Source of the DNA: an uncultured Blautia sp.
Lineage (GTDB): Bacteria; Bacillota; Clostridia; Lachnospirales; Lachnospiraceae
Length of the DNA stretch: 17,162 nucleotides
Assembly: GCA_900552095.1 (NCBI GenBank)
Contig: URYM01000015.1
Span: forward strand, 1 to 17,162
Direction: 5' to 3'
The notes beneath the pieces are model-generated. The model did no database searches, was not told the origin of the DNA, and saw only the letters and a list, made by a program, of their open reading frames with translations. The translations under genes and the position numbers were made by a program. Positions 7,310 through 14,729 of this stretch are shown one piece after another (the first letter of the stretch is position 1; the number at the start of each line of letters is the position of its first letter).

Positions 7310-7900
7310 TTAGTATAACACAGACCGCATATAATTTTCAATCTCTGCCAAACAAATCTGAAAATTCACATTTTCAAACCTTTGTTCAATCTCCGCCTCC
7401 CGGATCTTCTCTTCCGAAAAATCTTCACAGTCTGCCAGAAATCGGCGGCACAATTCCGCATAGCGGGGAAATGCCTCTTTTTTCTCCCTCTCCAACGCCC
7501 GGGTAAGCCGCTCTCCATCCTCCACTTCCACGTAAATGGGGCAGAGTACTCCTTCCGGGTAATACTGTTTCATCTGGATATAGGATTCCAGCGTGCCGAT
7601 CGCAAGATAAGAACTCCTGTCCAGATCAATCTGCCCGTCATCCGCAGTAAAATATCTCCACACACCGTGAACCGTAGTGTAAGCTCTCGCCTCCAGCAGT
7701 TTTTTTTCTTCCCGGAACCGACAGAATCTCTCCTCATCCACAAAAAAATATTCCCGTCCGTCCTTCTCCCCCTCCCGCATGGGACGCGTGGTATAAAGCA
7801 CGATTTTTTCCAGCCTTCCCTCAAAATCTCTCAGAAGTTCTCTGTATATCTTGTCCTTTCCAGATGCACTCTTTCCCATAATATAAAAAATATGATTCAT
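7310..7900 (-). CDS. Guanylate-kinase-like P-loop kinase
   Basis: The 196-residue protein has the Gmk fold landmarks: a P-loop GKSASGKD at 9-16 and TTRPMREGEKDGREYFFV at 37-54, equivalent to the TTRxxRxGExxGxxYxF signature of guanylate kinases. Other parts are divergent. The GMP-binding E-x5-G-x2-YG segment reads LLEARAYTTVHGVWRYFT, and the C-terminal VVND motif becomes NVNFQI. It may be a second guanylate kinase or a nucleotide kinase with altered specificity; the true gmk is normally near rpoZ and is not seen here. ATG at 7900 is preferred over ATG at 7906, because AAGGAG is 7 bases from the former but nearly touches the latter. It heads the holB-ricT-trmN6-rsmI unit, the position that tmk holds in Bacillus. 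Confidence 0.82.
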   Translation of the reverse strand: MNHIFYIMGKSASGKDKIYRELLRDFEGRLEKIVLYTTRPMREGEKDGREYFFVDEERFCRFREEKKLLEARAYTTVHGVWRYFTADDGQIDLDRSSYLAIGTLESYIQMKQYYPEGVLCPIYVEVEDGERLTRALEREKKEAFPRYAELCRRFLADCEDFSEEKIREAEIEQRFENVNFQICLAEIENYMRSVLY

Positions 7901-7933
7901 CAACATTCTCCTTCATTCTGATCCCTCTGCGTC

Positions 7934-7962
7934 ATTATACCACGTCTCCCCCCTTCTCATCA
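7934..7962 (-). promoter_or_regulatory. Extended -10 promoter for the Gmk-like/holB/ricT/trmN6/rsmI unit
   Basis: The minus strand reads TGGTATAAT: TATAAT at 7934-7939 with the upstream TGn of an extended -10 at 7940-7942. The -35 region 17 bases further up (TGATGA, 7957-7962) is weak, as is common for extended -10 promoters. It lies between the kdgK terminator and the Gmk-like start, about 30 bases before the gene. Confidence 0.65.
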
Positions 7963-7982
7963 TTCTTTTTCTTGCGTAAATC

Positions 7983-8035
7983 AACAAGAAAGAAGCGGAA
8001 TAAGCAAATGATGCATGTCCCGCTTCTTTCTTGTT
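7983..8035. terminator. 16-bp inverted repeat at the end of the uronate operon
   Basis: AACAAGAAAGAAGCGG (7983-7998) and CCGCTTCTTTCTTGTT (8020-8035) pair perfectly over 16 bases around a 21-base loop. In the kdgK transcript the descending arm ends CTTCTTTCTTGTT, so a U-rich stretch is built into the stem rather than following it. It begins 9 bases after the kdgK stop and separates the catabolic operon from the housekeeping unit. The symmetry means it could act in either direction, though no plus-strand gene is seen. Confidence 0.8.
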
Positions 8036-8044
8036 CCTGCCCCG

Positions 8045-8986
8045 CTATTTCTTTTCCATAAACAGGCGCAGTTCTTCTCTGTCCGGCAGCCCTTCATTAT
8101 CACTGATATTCATTACCTGAAGGGCTCCTATTGCATTTCCGCGCCGCACGCTCTCTTCCACAGACTTTCCTTCCAGCAGCCCGCTGATCACACCTGCGGC
8201 AAAGCCGTCTCCCGCTCCCACCGTATCGATCACCTTTTCCACCGGAAATCCCGGAACCCGGAAACTGTTCTCCCGATCCTTTACAAAAGCGCCTTTCGCA
8301 CCTTCTTTTACAACAACGGTCTGCACGCCTTTCTCCTGATAAAACTGTGCGGCCAGTTCAGGATCCCCCGTTCCGCAGAGAGTCTGACATTCCTCGATTC
8401 CCGGAAGCACCAGATCCGCATAACCCGCCAGTTCATTGAGAACCTGCCGCATCGTCTCTTCATTTTCCCAGAGCGCCGGGCGAAGATTTGGGTCAAAGGT
8501 AATCCGTATCCCTGCTTCCTTTGCTCTCCTGGCCAGGCAGAAGGAGGCTTCCCTTGCCGTCCCGGAAAGCGCCGGCGGAATCCCGGTAAGGTGCACAAGA
8601 TCTACGCCTGTCAGATCCAGTTTTTCAATCTCCTCCGCAGAAATCCGGGAAGCTGCCGATCCCTTCCGATAGTAGGGGGCATACGGATCACTTCCGTCTG
8701 TCACTCTGTTTTTCAGCTGGATCCCGGTACGGTATACCGGATCATAGGTGATCCGCTCCGTTCCAATCCCGTTCTTTTCGAGCGTATCTGCAATATAATA
8801 TCCGAAGGGATCTTCCCCCAGCCGGGTCAGGTATTCTGCCCGGTGGCCAAGCCTTGTCAGGCCGATCGCCACATTTACCTCTGCCCCGGAAAGTGCCCGG
8901 GTAAAATGTTCCACCTTTTCCAGGGGTCCGGTCTCCTCCGCAATCAGAAGAGCCATCGGTTCCCCAAATAAAATCACATTTCCCAT
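8045..8986 (-). CDS. kdgK: 2-dehydro-3-deoxygluconate (KDG) kinase, PfkB family
   Basis: This 313-residue ribokinase-family enzyme is predicted to phosphorylate KDG with ATP to 2-keto-3-deoxy-6-phosphogluconate (KDPG). It shows GEPMALLI at the start, the GAEVNVAIGLTRLG substrate/first PfkB region at 34-47, GEDPFGYYI, FDPNLRPALW at 164-173 typical of KDG and 5-dehydro-gluconate kinases, and the second PfkB signature DTVGAGDGFAAG at 254-265 with the catalytic base Asp 260. Substrate choice rests on context: it lies 7 bases after the KDPG aldolase gene, which uses its product. GTGAGG, overlapping the aldolase stop, is the ribosome binding site. It is the last gene of the unit. Confidence 0.9.
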   Translation of the reverse strand: MGNVILFGEPMALLIAEETGPLEKVEHFTRALSGAEVNVAIGLTRLGHRAEYLTRLGEDPFGYYIADTLEKNGIGTERITYDPVYRTGIQLKNRVTDGSDPYAPYYRKGSAASRISAEEIEKLDLTGVDLVHLTGIPPALSGTAREASFCLARRAKEAGIRITFDPNLRPALWENEETMRQVLNELAGYADLVLPGIEECQTLCGTGDPELAAQFYQEKGVQTVVVKEGAKGAFVKDRENSFRVPGFPVEKVIDTVGAGDGFAAGVISGLLEGKSVEESVRRGNAIGALQVMNISDNEGLPDREELRLFMEKK

Positions 8987-8993
8987 CTCTGCC

Positions 8994-9971
8994 TCACTTC
9001 TTCAGACTTTCCGGATTTCTCACCAGGTGCACTGCAAAACCGCCAATCTCCTCTTTCAGATAGATCGCCTGCATTTTCCCATCCTTCCGGTAAACCGCGC
9101 TTTCCTCCAGAAATTCCGCACCCTTGCGCTCCAGATATGCCCTGCCTCTTTCCACAGAAGAGACTCCTACCGCAATATGCCCTTTTGTTCCAAGATACGG
9201 CGTCTTCAGATTTTCCACATAGCTTCCGGAAAAAATGGACGACGGATTTTCCTCTGCACCAAAGCCAAACAGCTGTTCAAAAGTCTCCGCCGTCTTTTTG
9301 GCCTGAGTTTCGTCCGCACAGTTAATCCCCACATGGGCCAGCCGGAAATCCAGCATCGCATGAACTGCTTCCTCTGTCAGCTCCCGGATCTTCGCAAAAT
9401 TGCCTTCTCTTATCAGATCCGGAGGAACCATCCAGGTTCCGCCGCAGGCAAGGATTTTGTCATACGACAGATACTCCCGGATATTCTCTTTCCCAATTCC
9501 GCCGGTGGGCATAAATTCCATCTGGCCATAGGGGCCGGCCAGTGCCCGGATCATTTTCAGTCCTCCAATTGCCTCTGCCGGGAAGATCTTCACCGTTTTA
9601 AGCTGAAATTTTATTGCCTGCTCTATATCACTGGGGCTTGAGCATCCCGGAAATACCGGAATCTTTTGTTTCACGCAATATCCCACCACTTCCGGATTAA
9701 ACCCGGGACTCACAATAAACTCTGCCCCGGCGCGCACTGCCCGGTCCACCTGCTCGATGGAAAGAACAGTTCCGGCTCCGATCAGAAGATCCGGGCACAC
9801 TTTCTTCATCAGGCGGATCCCCTCTTCCGCCGCTTCCGTCCGGAATGTGACTTCCGCGCAGGGAAGTCCGCCCTCACAGAGCGCCTTCGCCAGTCCCGGA
9901 GCGTCTTCTGCCCTGTCCAGCCGCACGACTGGAACAATCCCCAGGGTACGTATCCTCTCTGTCAGATTCAT
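8994..9971 (-). CDS. eda: KDPG/KHG aldolase fused to a C-terminal VOC (glyoxalase-like) domain
   Basis: Residues 1-207 form a class I aldolase cleaving KDPG to pyruvate and glyceraldehyde-3-phosphate. Visible motifs are GIVPVVRLD, EVTFRTEAA with the general base Glu 40, GAGTVL at 66-70, SPGFNPEVV, and VKIFPAEAIGG with the Schiff-base Lys at 128. Ordinary Eda is about 210 residues; this protein has 325. Residues 209-318 begin LAHVGINCADETQA and continue GHIAVGVSSVERGRAYLERKG and AIYLKEEIGGFAVHLV, the layout of a vicinal oxygen chelate domain. Two His typical of metal sites (213, 265) are present; the usual final Glu position seems to be His 315, so metal binding is uncertain. The start ATG overlaps the upstream TGA by 4 bases, with GGAGG just before it. 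The VOC domain may tune activity or act on a related keto acid. Confidence 0.9.
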   Translation of the reverse strand: MNLTERIRTLGIVPVVRLDRAEDAPGLAKALCEGGLPCAEVTFRTEAAEEGIRLMKKVCPDLLIGAGTVLSIEQVDRAVRAGAEFIVSPGFNPEVVGYCVKQKIPVFPGCSSPSDIEQAIKFQLKTVKIFPAEAIGGLKMIRALAGPYGQMEFMPTGGIGKENIREYLSYDKILACGGTWMVPPDLIREGNFAKIRELTEEAVHAMLDFRLAHVGINCADETQAKKTAETFEQLFGFGAEENPSSIFSGSYVENLKTPYLGTKGHIAVGVSSVERGRAYLERKGAEFLEESAVYRKDGKMQAIYLKEEIGGFAVHLVRNPESLKK

Positions 9972-10936
9972 TTTCTTTCCTCCTGCTCCAGCCGGTTAAT
10001 CGGATAATGGATCGCCTTTCCGTTCGCAAACCGCACTGCCTCTTCCGCAACCTTGCGTTTCAGTTCCCGGGCCGCTTCTTCTGAATACCAGGCCATATGA
10101 GGGGTTACGATCAGGTTTTCATGCCGGAACAGCGGACAGTCCTTCGATACCGGCTCTCCCGTCATACAGTCCAGACCTGCTCCGCCGATCTCCTTTTGTT
10201 CCAGCGCCCAGTCAAGATCCTCTTCGTTAATGATTCCGCCCCGGGCCACGTTGATCACGACTGCTGTATTTTTCATTCGGGCAAAAACATCCCGGTTAAT
10301 CAGATTCTGATTTCCTTCCGCCGGACAGTGAACGGATAAAATATCCGCCTCCCGGATCACTGTATCAAGATCCGCTGCCTGCACATATCTCTTCGTCTCC
10401 TCTGTTTCTTTAAAATAGGGGTCTGTCCCGATCACCCGGAATCCAAGGCTGTGCATTTTCTCTGCGAAATTTCTTCCAATCCGCCCCAGCCCGATCACGC
10501 CCACCGTCATCTCGGAAAAACGGTGCACCGGGATTGCCCTTGTGTAGTCCCAGACCTCCTGCTTTGTAATCCGGTTCATCTCCGTCACCTTCCGCGTCAG
10601 GGAAAGCGCCAGGGCGATCGCATGATCCGCCACCTCATTCATGCCGTAATCCGGCACATTTCCCACCTGAATTCCCCGTTTTGTGGCTGCCGCAATATCA
10701 ATCGTATCAACGCCCACACCGTAACGCACCACATAACGCAGTCTGGGACAATGTTCCATCACCCGGTCTGTGATCTTCGCATACTGGACGATAAAAATAT
10801 CTCCATCCTGACACTCGCGGATCACTTCCTCTTCTGTAATGGCCTGTTTCAGTTCCATCTCAATCCCTGCATCTGCAAAGATTTTCTTCTCAATCTCTAT
10901 ATTATCATGATCACAGTCTGTAATGATAACCTTCAT
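9968..10936 (-). CDS. D-isomer-specific 2-hydroxyacid dehydrogenase
   Basis: This 322-residue NAD(P)-dependent oxidoreductase interconverts a 2-keto acid and a D-2-hydroxy acid. It shows RYGVGVDTIDI, the dinucleotide-binding GVIGLGRIG at 146-154 with Asp 172 at the end of the second strand (favouring NAD), and the catalytic triad Arg 232 (NVARGG), Glu 261 (MTGEP) and His 280 (TPHMAW). It resembles the phosphoglycerate dehydrogenase/C-terminal-binding-protein group. The physiological substrate is not evident; every step of the KDG route is already covered by other genes here. ATG at 10936 is chosen over an 11-codon longer frame because GGAGG sits 8 bases upstream. Its stop overlaps the aldolase start (ATGA), so the two are translationally coupled. 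Confidence 0.9.
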   Translation of the reverse strand: MKVIITDCDHDNIEIEKKIFADAGIEMELKQAITEEEVIRECQDGDIFIVQYAKITDRVMEHCPRLRYVVRYGVGVDTIDIAAATKRGIQVGNVPDYGMNEVADHAIALALSLTRKVTEMNRITKQEVWDYTRAIPVHRFSEMTVGVIGLGRIGRNFAEKMHSLGFRVIGTDPYFKETEETKRYVQAADLDTVIREADILSVHCPAEGNQNLINRDVFARMKNTAVVINVARGGIINEEDLDWALEQKEIGGAGLDCMTGEPVSKDCPLFRHENLIVTPHMAWYSEEAARELKRKVAEEAVRFANGKAIHYPINRLEQEERK

Positions 10937-10949
10937 TTTCTTTCCTCCC

Positions 10950-11714
10950 CTAGCGCACCAGATAACCACCGTCCACCGGAATCACCGCTCCGTTAATATA
11001 ATCCGAAGCGTCAGAAGCCAGCCATACCACCGGTCCTTTCATATCTTCCGGTGTTCCCCACTTCTTATTGGGAATCCGGTTGGTAATCGCTGCATTTCTG
11101 GGATTTGCCGGATCAAGGAGCGCGGTATTCATTTCCGTTGCCATGTATCCCGGCGCCAGAGCATTTACATTAATCCCTTTCTCCGCCCACTCATTGCACA
11201 GGGCCTTGGTCAGCTGTGCCACACCGCCTTTTGACGCTGCGTAAGCCGGAACCGTATAACCGCCAAAGAAGGCCAGCATAGAAGCAATGTTGATGATTTT
11301 TCCCCTGCTCTCCTGTTTCATAAAAGTTCTGCCTGCCAGCTGACAGAGGGCAAATACACTCCGCAGATTCACGTTCATGACGAAATCCCATTCCTTTAAG
11401 GGGAACTCCTCGCTGGGATATCTTCTCTGTACTCCGGCGCCATTGACCAGAATATCCAGATGTCCTCCCAGCTGCTCCACAGCTTTCTCAAAAGCCGCTT
11501 CCCGGGTCTCGTCATTTCCAAGATCCGTCACAACCGCAGAGCAGGCATACCCTTTTTTTCTGTATGATTCCGCAACTTCAGGCGCCTTCGGATTAATATC
11601 CATAATGCAGACTTCTGCTCCCGCTTCCATCAGACCCTCTGCCATTCCACAGCTGAGTCCCTGGGCAGCTCCCGTCACAATCGCTTTTTTTCCGGTTAAA
11701 TCATTCAGCTTCAT
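10950..11714 (-). CDS. kduD: Short-chain dehydrogenase, KduD/DhuD-like
   Basis: This 254-residue SDR is predicted to reduce 3-deoxy-D-glycero-2,5-hexodiulosonate (DK-II) to KDG with NAD(P)H. It has the cofactor motif TGAAQGLSCG at 14-23, NGAG at 91-94, the catalytic Ser 145 in NIASM, and YAASK with Tyr 158 and Lys 162. Features typical of KduD and gluconate 5-dehydrogenases are GVQRRYPSEEFPLKEWD, NVNLRSVF, APGYMATEMN and the end NGAVIPVDGGYLVR; Escherichia coli KduD is 253 residues. A streptococcal SDR, DhuD, performs the same step beside an RpiB-family isomerase like the one in this window. ATG at 11714 is chosen (AAAGGAA at 9 bases) over ATG at 11723, whose ribosome site would be only 2 bases away. 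It is the first gene of its unit, behind a palindromic operator. Confidence 0.88.
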   Translation of the reverse strand: MKLNDLTGKKAIVTGAAQGLSCGMAEGLMEAGAEVCIMDINPKAPEVAESYRKKGYACSAVVTDLGNDETREAAFEKAVEQLGGHLDILVNGAGVQRRYPSEEFPLKEWDFVMNVNLRSVFALCQLAGRTFMKQESRGKIINIASMLAFFGGYTVPAYAASKGGVAQLTKALCNEWAEKGINVNALAPGYMATEMNTALLDPANPRNAAITNRIPNKKWGTPEDMKGPVVWLASDASDYINGAVIPVDGGYLVR

Positions 11715-11750
11715 ATTCTTCATTTCCTTTCTTTTTACTGTTTTCTGATA

Positions 11751-11779
11751 ATTATGTTAGCGCTTACATACAAGGGAAA
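11751..11779 (-). promoter_or_regulatory. Predicted promoter of the kduD-dehydrogenase-eda-kdgK unit
   Basis: Minus strand reads TTTCCC (11774-11779), 17 bases, CATAAT (11751-11756). The -10 is 5 of 6; the -35 is weak (3 of 6), which suits a regulated promoter. The palindromic operator lies in the spacer and touches the -10, so a bound repressor would exclude RNA polymerase. Confidence 0.55.
11755..11768. promoter_or_regulatory. LacI-family/cre-like operator 1
   Basis: TGTTAGCGCTTACA, near-perfectly palindromic around a central CG, fits the catabolite response element consensus TGWAANCGNTNWCA on its minus-strand reading (TGTAAGCGCTAACA). It lies between the lacI-family gene and kduD. It could be bound by the adjacent regulator, by CcpA, or by both. 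Confidence 0.8.
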
Positions 11780-11781
11780 GA

Positions 11782-11801
11782 AAAAACGCCTCAGCGTTTT
11801 T
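11782..11801 (-). terminator. Intrinsic terminator overlapping the end of the LacI-family gene
   Basis: In the minus transcript AAAAACGC pairs with GCGTTTTT around the loop TGAG, followed by further T residues and TTCTTTCCC. The stop codon of the regulator lies inside the loop, so coding and termination signals overlap. This separates the regulator from the kduD unit, which needs its own promoter. Confidence 0.8.
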
Positions 11802-12822
11802 CCTGCTTTTCCTGTCTGATATCCACACAGGAATCCCTGTATATCATAATACATTTTAATTCCTCCCGTTCTCTCGGGAGCCGCTTCTCCTCCAGCGCGT
11901 CCAGAAGGATTCTTGCCGCCCGCTCTCCTTTTTCATAGCTGGGCTGCCAGATGGTAGTCAGCGGCGGGGTGATATAACTGGCAATCCGGTCATCATCAAA
12001 TCCGATTACCGACAGATCTTTCCCCACCTCGATCCCGATCTCCTTCGCCGCCTTATAGGCAGATACCGCCACCATATCATTAAATGCCACCAGGGCGGTG
12101 ATACGATCCGGAAGGTACAGAAGCTTCTTCGTCAGATTTTCCACCTTTACATCAGTCATCCCGTCACAGCACTCGATGTATTCCTCCCGTATGGGAATGC
12201 CCGCCTCTGCCAGAGCTTCTCTGTACCCCTCCAGCCGGTTAATGCCGGAAGCATACTGAAGAGATCCTGTGATAATGCCTATCTTCCTGTGTCCCAGTCC
12301 GATCAGATAGCGAACCGCCTCACAGACCGCCTGCCGGTCATTGATCTCTACCTGACTGACCGTAGCCGATTCCTTGCAGTCGCCCACAAGGACGAAGGGA
12401 ATTTCTTTTTCTTCCAGGGTCGCGATCAGTTCTCCTCCCCTGTTTCCGCCCAGGATGATCATACCGTCTACCTTTTGTTCATGGTAGAGATTGCAGACTT
12501 CTTCTTTTTCGTTTGTGATCTCAAACATCAACCGGTAGCCCCTGTTTTTCGTCACCTCCGCGATTGCCCTCAGGGCATTCAAAAAGGTCTCATTCATAAA
12601 AAAATAGTCCGTCTGATGATTGGTAATGATCCCTATCGTGTTGGATTTCCGCGACTGGATCTCCCGGGCGGATGCCAGGGGATGATAATCCTCACAGGCC
12701 TCTTCCACGCGCCGGCGGGTGTCCTCGCTTACATATCCTTTCCCATTGATCACCCGGGATACTGTCGCAATACTCACGCCCGCATCCCGAGCCACATCAT
12801 AAATAGTTTTTTTCTCTTTCAT
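11791..12822 (-). CDS. LacI-family transcriptional regulator of the uronate genes
   Basis: The 343-residue protein has an N-terminal LacI helix-turn-helix, TIYDVARDAGVSIATVSRVI from residue 5, with the hinge region following (VSEDTRRRVEEA). Then comes a periplasmic-binding-protein-like effector domain with NTIGIITNHQ, VDGMIILGG, GHRKIGIITG, ALVAFNDMVA and VIGFDDDRIASYITPPLTTI. The recognition helix VSxATVSRV is the same as in CcpA, consistent with the CG-centred palindromes found at both neighbouring promoters. The likely role is repression of the two flanking units, relieved by a pathway intermediate such as KDG or an unsaturated uronate; the effector is not predictable from sequence. It sits between the transporter unit and the catabolic unit, with its own promoter and terminator. 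The start is ATG at 12822 with AGGTGG upstream. Confidence 0.92.
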   Translation of the reverse strand: MKEKKTIYDVARDAGVSIATVSRVINGKGYVSEDTRRRVEEACEDYHPLASAREIQSRKSNTIGIITNHQTDYFFMNETFLNALRAIAEVTKNRGYRLMFEITNEKEEVCNLYHEQKVDGMIILGGNRGGELIATLEEKEIPFVLVGDCKESATVSQVEINDRQAVCEAVRYLIGLGHRKIGIITGSLQYASGINRLEGYREALAEAGIPIREEYIECCDGMTDVKVENLTKKLLYLPDRITALVAFNDMVAVSAYKAAKEIGIEVGKDLSVIGFDDDRIASYITPPLTTIWQPSYEKGERAARILLDALEEKRLPREREELKCIMIYRDSCVDIRQEKQEKR

Positions 12823-12862
12823 ACTCAGTTTCCACCTTACTTACACCCTCTATACTGTTTTT

Positions 12863-12891
12863 AGTGTACACCAAGTATTTTTTCTTTTCAA
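12863..12891 (-). promoter_or_regulatory. Predicted promoter of the LacI-family regulator gene
   Basis: Minus strand TTGAAA (12886-12891), 17 bases, TACACT (12863-12868): 5 of 6 and 4 of 6 matches. It lies in the 102-base gap after dctM. No copy of the TGTNAGCGCTNNCA operator is present in that gap, so the regulator is probably not autoregulated through that site unless by read-through from the transporter unit. Confidence 0.55.
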
Positions 12892-12924
12892 TGAATTCTT
12901 GCTGAAAAAAATCCAATTCACACC

Positions 12925-14214
12925 TTACATAAATCCGAACAGGGACGGGATTCCGGTGGTAAGAACCGGGAATACGATCAGCAGGAGCAAAATAATGGCG
13001 TCAATTACAAGGAAGGGTTTAAATGCCTTCACTACTTTATCAAAGGGCCGCTTGCCCACACTGCAGGCAGAGAAGAGAACCAGGCCCACCGGCGGTGTAA
13101 GCACACCCATGCTCAGGTTTACGATGGTCAGCACGGCAAAATGAACCGGATCCACACCAACCTTGAGCATAACCGGAGCCAGGATCGGCGCAAAGAGGAT
13201 AATGGCCGCACCCACATCCATAACCATTCCCACCAATATGTAAAATACATTCACAATCAAAAGAAGTACGATGGGATTCGTGGAAATCCTCTCCAGCATC
13301 GCCGCCAGCTGATCCGGAATCTGTTCCATTCCCGCAACCCAGGAAAAAGCATTGGCAAATGCTACGATCATGAAAATGTTTGCCACTGTCTTACAGGTAG
13401 ACCACAGTACATCCTTCAGGGAACGAAGCGTCATATTCCTGTAAACCGCAAATCCCAGAAACAGTGCGTAAGCTACTGCCAGGGCAGCTGCCTCTGTCGC
13501 CGTACAGGCTCCGCTCAAAATGCCGCCCAGAATGATCAGCGGCAGAACCAGAGCTACCAGTCCGTCCCGGACAATCTTCTTTTTCTCTCCGGCCACATAT
13601 ACTCTCTCATCCTTGGGGAAATTTCTCTTTTTCCGGATCAGAAGAATATATACGATCTGAGACAGGCCGATCAGAAGACCGGGCCCCAGTCCTCCCAGCA
13701 GAAGCGCTCCTGTGGAAATCGTCACACAGCCCGCATAGACCATAGCCGTCGTGCTGGGCGGAATCAGCGGAGACTGGAGGCTGGACGCAGCAGAAAGTGC
13801 GATCGCAAAATCTTTGTCATAGCCCTCTTTCTCCATCTCATCAATTTCAATCGCTCCCAGTCCCGTCATATCACCGATGGCAGAACCGGAAATACTTCCG
13901 AAAATCGTACTGGCAACAACATTTACAAAAGCAAGGCCTCCCCGGAATCTCCCGATAAATAATCGCGCAAAAGCAAATAATTTTCTCGAAATATCCGTTT
14001 TCACCATAATCTCAGCCGCCAGCATAAAGAACGGGATAGACATCAGGATAAAGGAGTTTACTCCTGTCATAGTTCGTACCGGCAAAATCTGAAGGTAAGA
14101 AGGATCCACCAGTATGATATACAGAATCGAGGAAAGACCCATGGAATACGCTACCGGCACACCTATAAAAATCAAAAGGATCAACAGCGCGATGGAAAAT
14201 AAAAATGTAGTCAT
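12925..14214 (-). CDS. dctM: TRAP transporter large permease subunit DctM
   Basis: DctM is the cation-coupled membrane channel of a tripartite ATP-independent periplasmic (TRAP) transporter. The 429-residue protein is hydrophobic throughout, with about 12 membrane segments. Family motifs include IGVPVAYSMGLSS near the start, NSFILMSIPFFMLAAEIM, GGLAFVNVVASTIFGSISGSAIGDM, SAASSLQSPLIPPSTTAMVY and LSMGVLTPPVGLVLF near the C-terminus. Length is typical. Its ATG overlaps the dctQ TGA by 4 bases and has GGAGGAGG upstream. The substrate is most likely a sugar acid, given the surrounding uronate catabolism genes. No clear terminator was seen after the stop. Confidence 0.95.
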   Translation of the reverse strand: MTTFLFSIALLILLIFIGVPVAYSMGLSSILYIILVDPSYLQILPVRTMTGVNSFILMSIPFFMLAAEIMVKTDISRKLFAFARLFIGRFRGGLAFVNVVASTIFGSISGSAIGDMTGLGAIEIDEMEKEGYDKDFAIALSAASSLQSPLIPPSTTAMVYAGCVTISTGALLLGGLGPGLLIGLSQIVYILLIRKKRNFPKDERVYVAGEKKKIVRDGLVALVLPLIILGGILSGACTATEAAALAVAYALFLGFAVYRNMTLRSLKDVLWSTCKTVANIFMIVAFANAFSWVAGMEQIPDQLAAMLERISTNPIVLLLIVNVFYILVGMVMDVGAAIILFAPILAPVMLKVGVDPVHFAVLTIVNLSMGVLTPPVGLVLFSACSVGKRPFDKVVKAFKPFLVIDAIILLLLIVFPVLTTGIPSLFGFM

Positions 14215-14729
14215 ACTCCCTCCTCCTCTTCTTCACTGGGCAGCAGCATCAGTCCGCCGGACGCCAGCGCCTGGAAAAATACCAGTGTAAATCCGATCAC
14301 CAGGGACAGCCTGGGGATCTGCATGGAAATCTGCATTGCCGGAGATACTTCCCGCACAGCCGTCGTGGTAAATACCATAAAGCAGTTCCAGGCAAAGTAT
14401 CCGGATGTGAGAAGGATCAGAACCTTCGTAATAATATTCAGCACCTTTTGCATCTTTGCAGAAAGCTTCTCTACCAGAAAGGTTACCCTGATATAAGAGG
14501 ACGCTTTCGCAATGTGGCTGGACCCCAGAAAAACAAGCCAGAGCATCAGATAACGGGCCAGCTCCTCCGTCCAGGAAAAGGAACCGATAAAGGGAATCTT
14601 TCTGCTGATCACCTGGAACAGCACCACAATCAGCATAAAGAGCATCAGGCCAATGCAGAGCCATTTCACAATCCGATCAATAAAATCCATATATTCCTGA
14701 AAAAGATTCCGCTTCGTCTTATTTTTCAT
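14211..14729 (-). CDS. dctQ: TRAP transporter small permease subunit DctQ
   Basis: DctQ is the small membrane subunit that pairs with DctM. The 172-residue protein has four predicted membrane segments: about residues 20-40, 52-70, 94-115 and 138-160. It contains the family pattern VISRKIPFIGSFSWTEELARYLMLWLVFLGS, with the conserved WTEE(L)AR motif after the first segment. The C-terminus is acidic (SEEEEEG). A GTG at 14738 extends the frame by 3 codons, but ATG at 14729 has AAAGGG at 8 bases and is preferred. It overlaps the end of the substrate-binding protein gene by 11 bases and dctM by 4, indicating tight co-translation. Confidence 0.93.
   Translation of the reverse strand: MKNKTKRNLFQEYMDFIDRIVKWLCIGLMLFMLIVVLFQVISRKIPFIGSFSWTEELARYLMLWLVFLGSSHIAKASSYIRVTFLVEKLSAKMQKVLNIITKVLILLTSGYFAWNCFMVFTTTAVREVSPAMQISMQIPRLSLVIGFTLVFFQALASGGLMLLPSEEEEEGV

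Noticed and set aside
12892..12924. Terminator after dctM
   Set aside because: Only a weak TGAATT/AATTCA pairing around a T-run was seen, too short to support a call.
13141..13962. Plus-strand frame antisense to dctM
   Set aside because: Polar, low-quality translation with no motif, opposite a typical TRAP permease.
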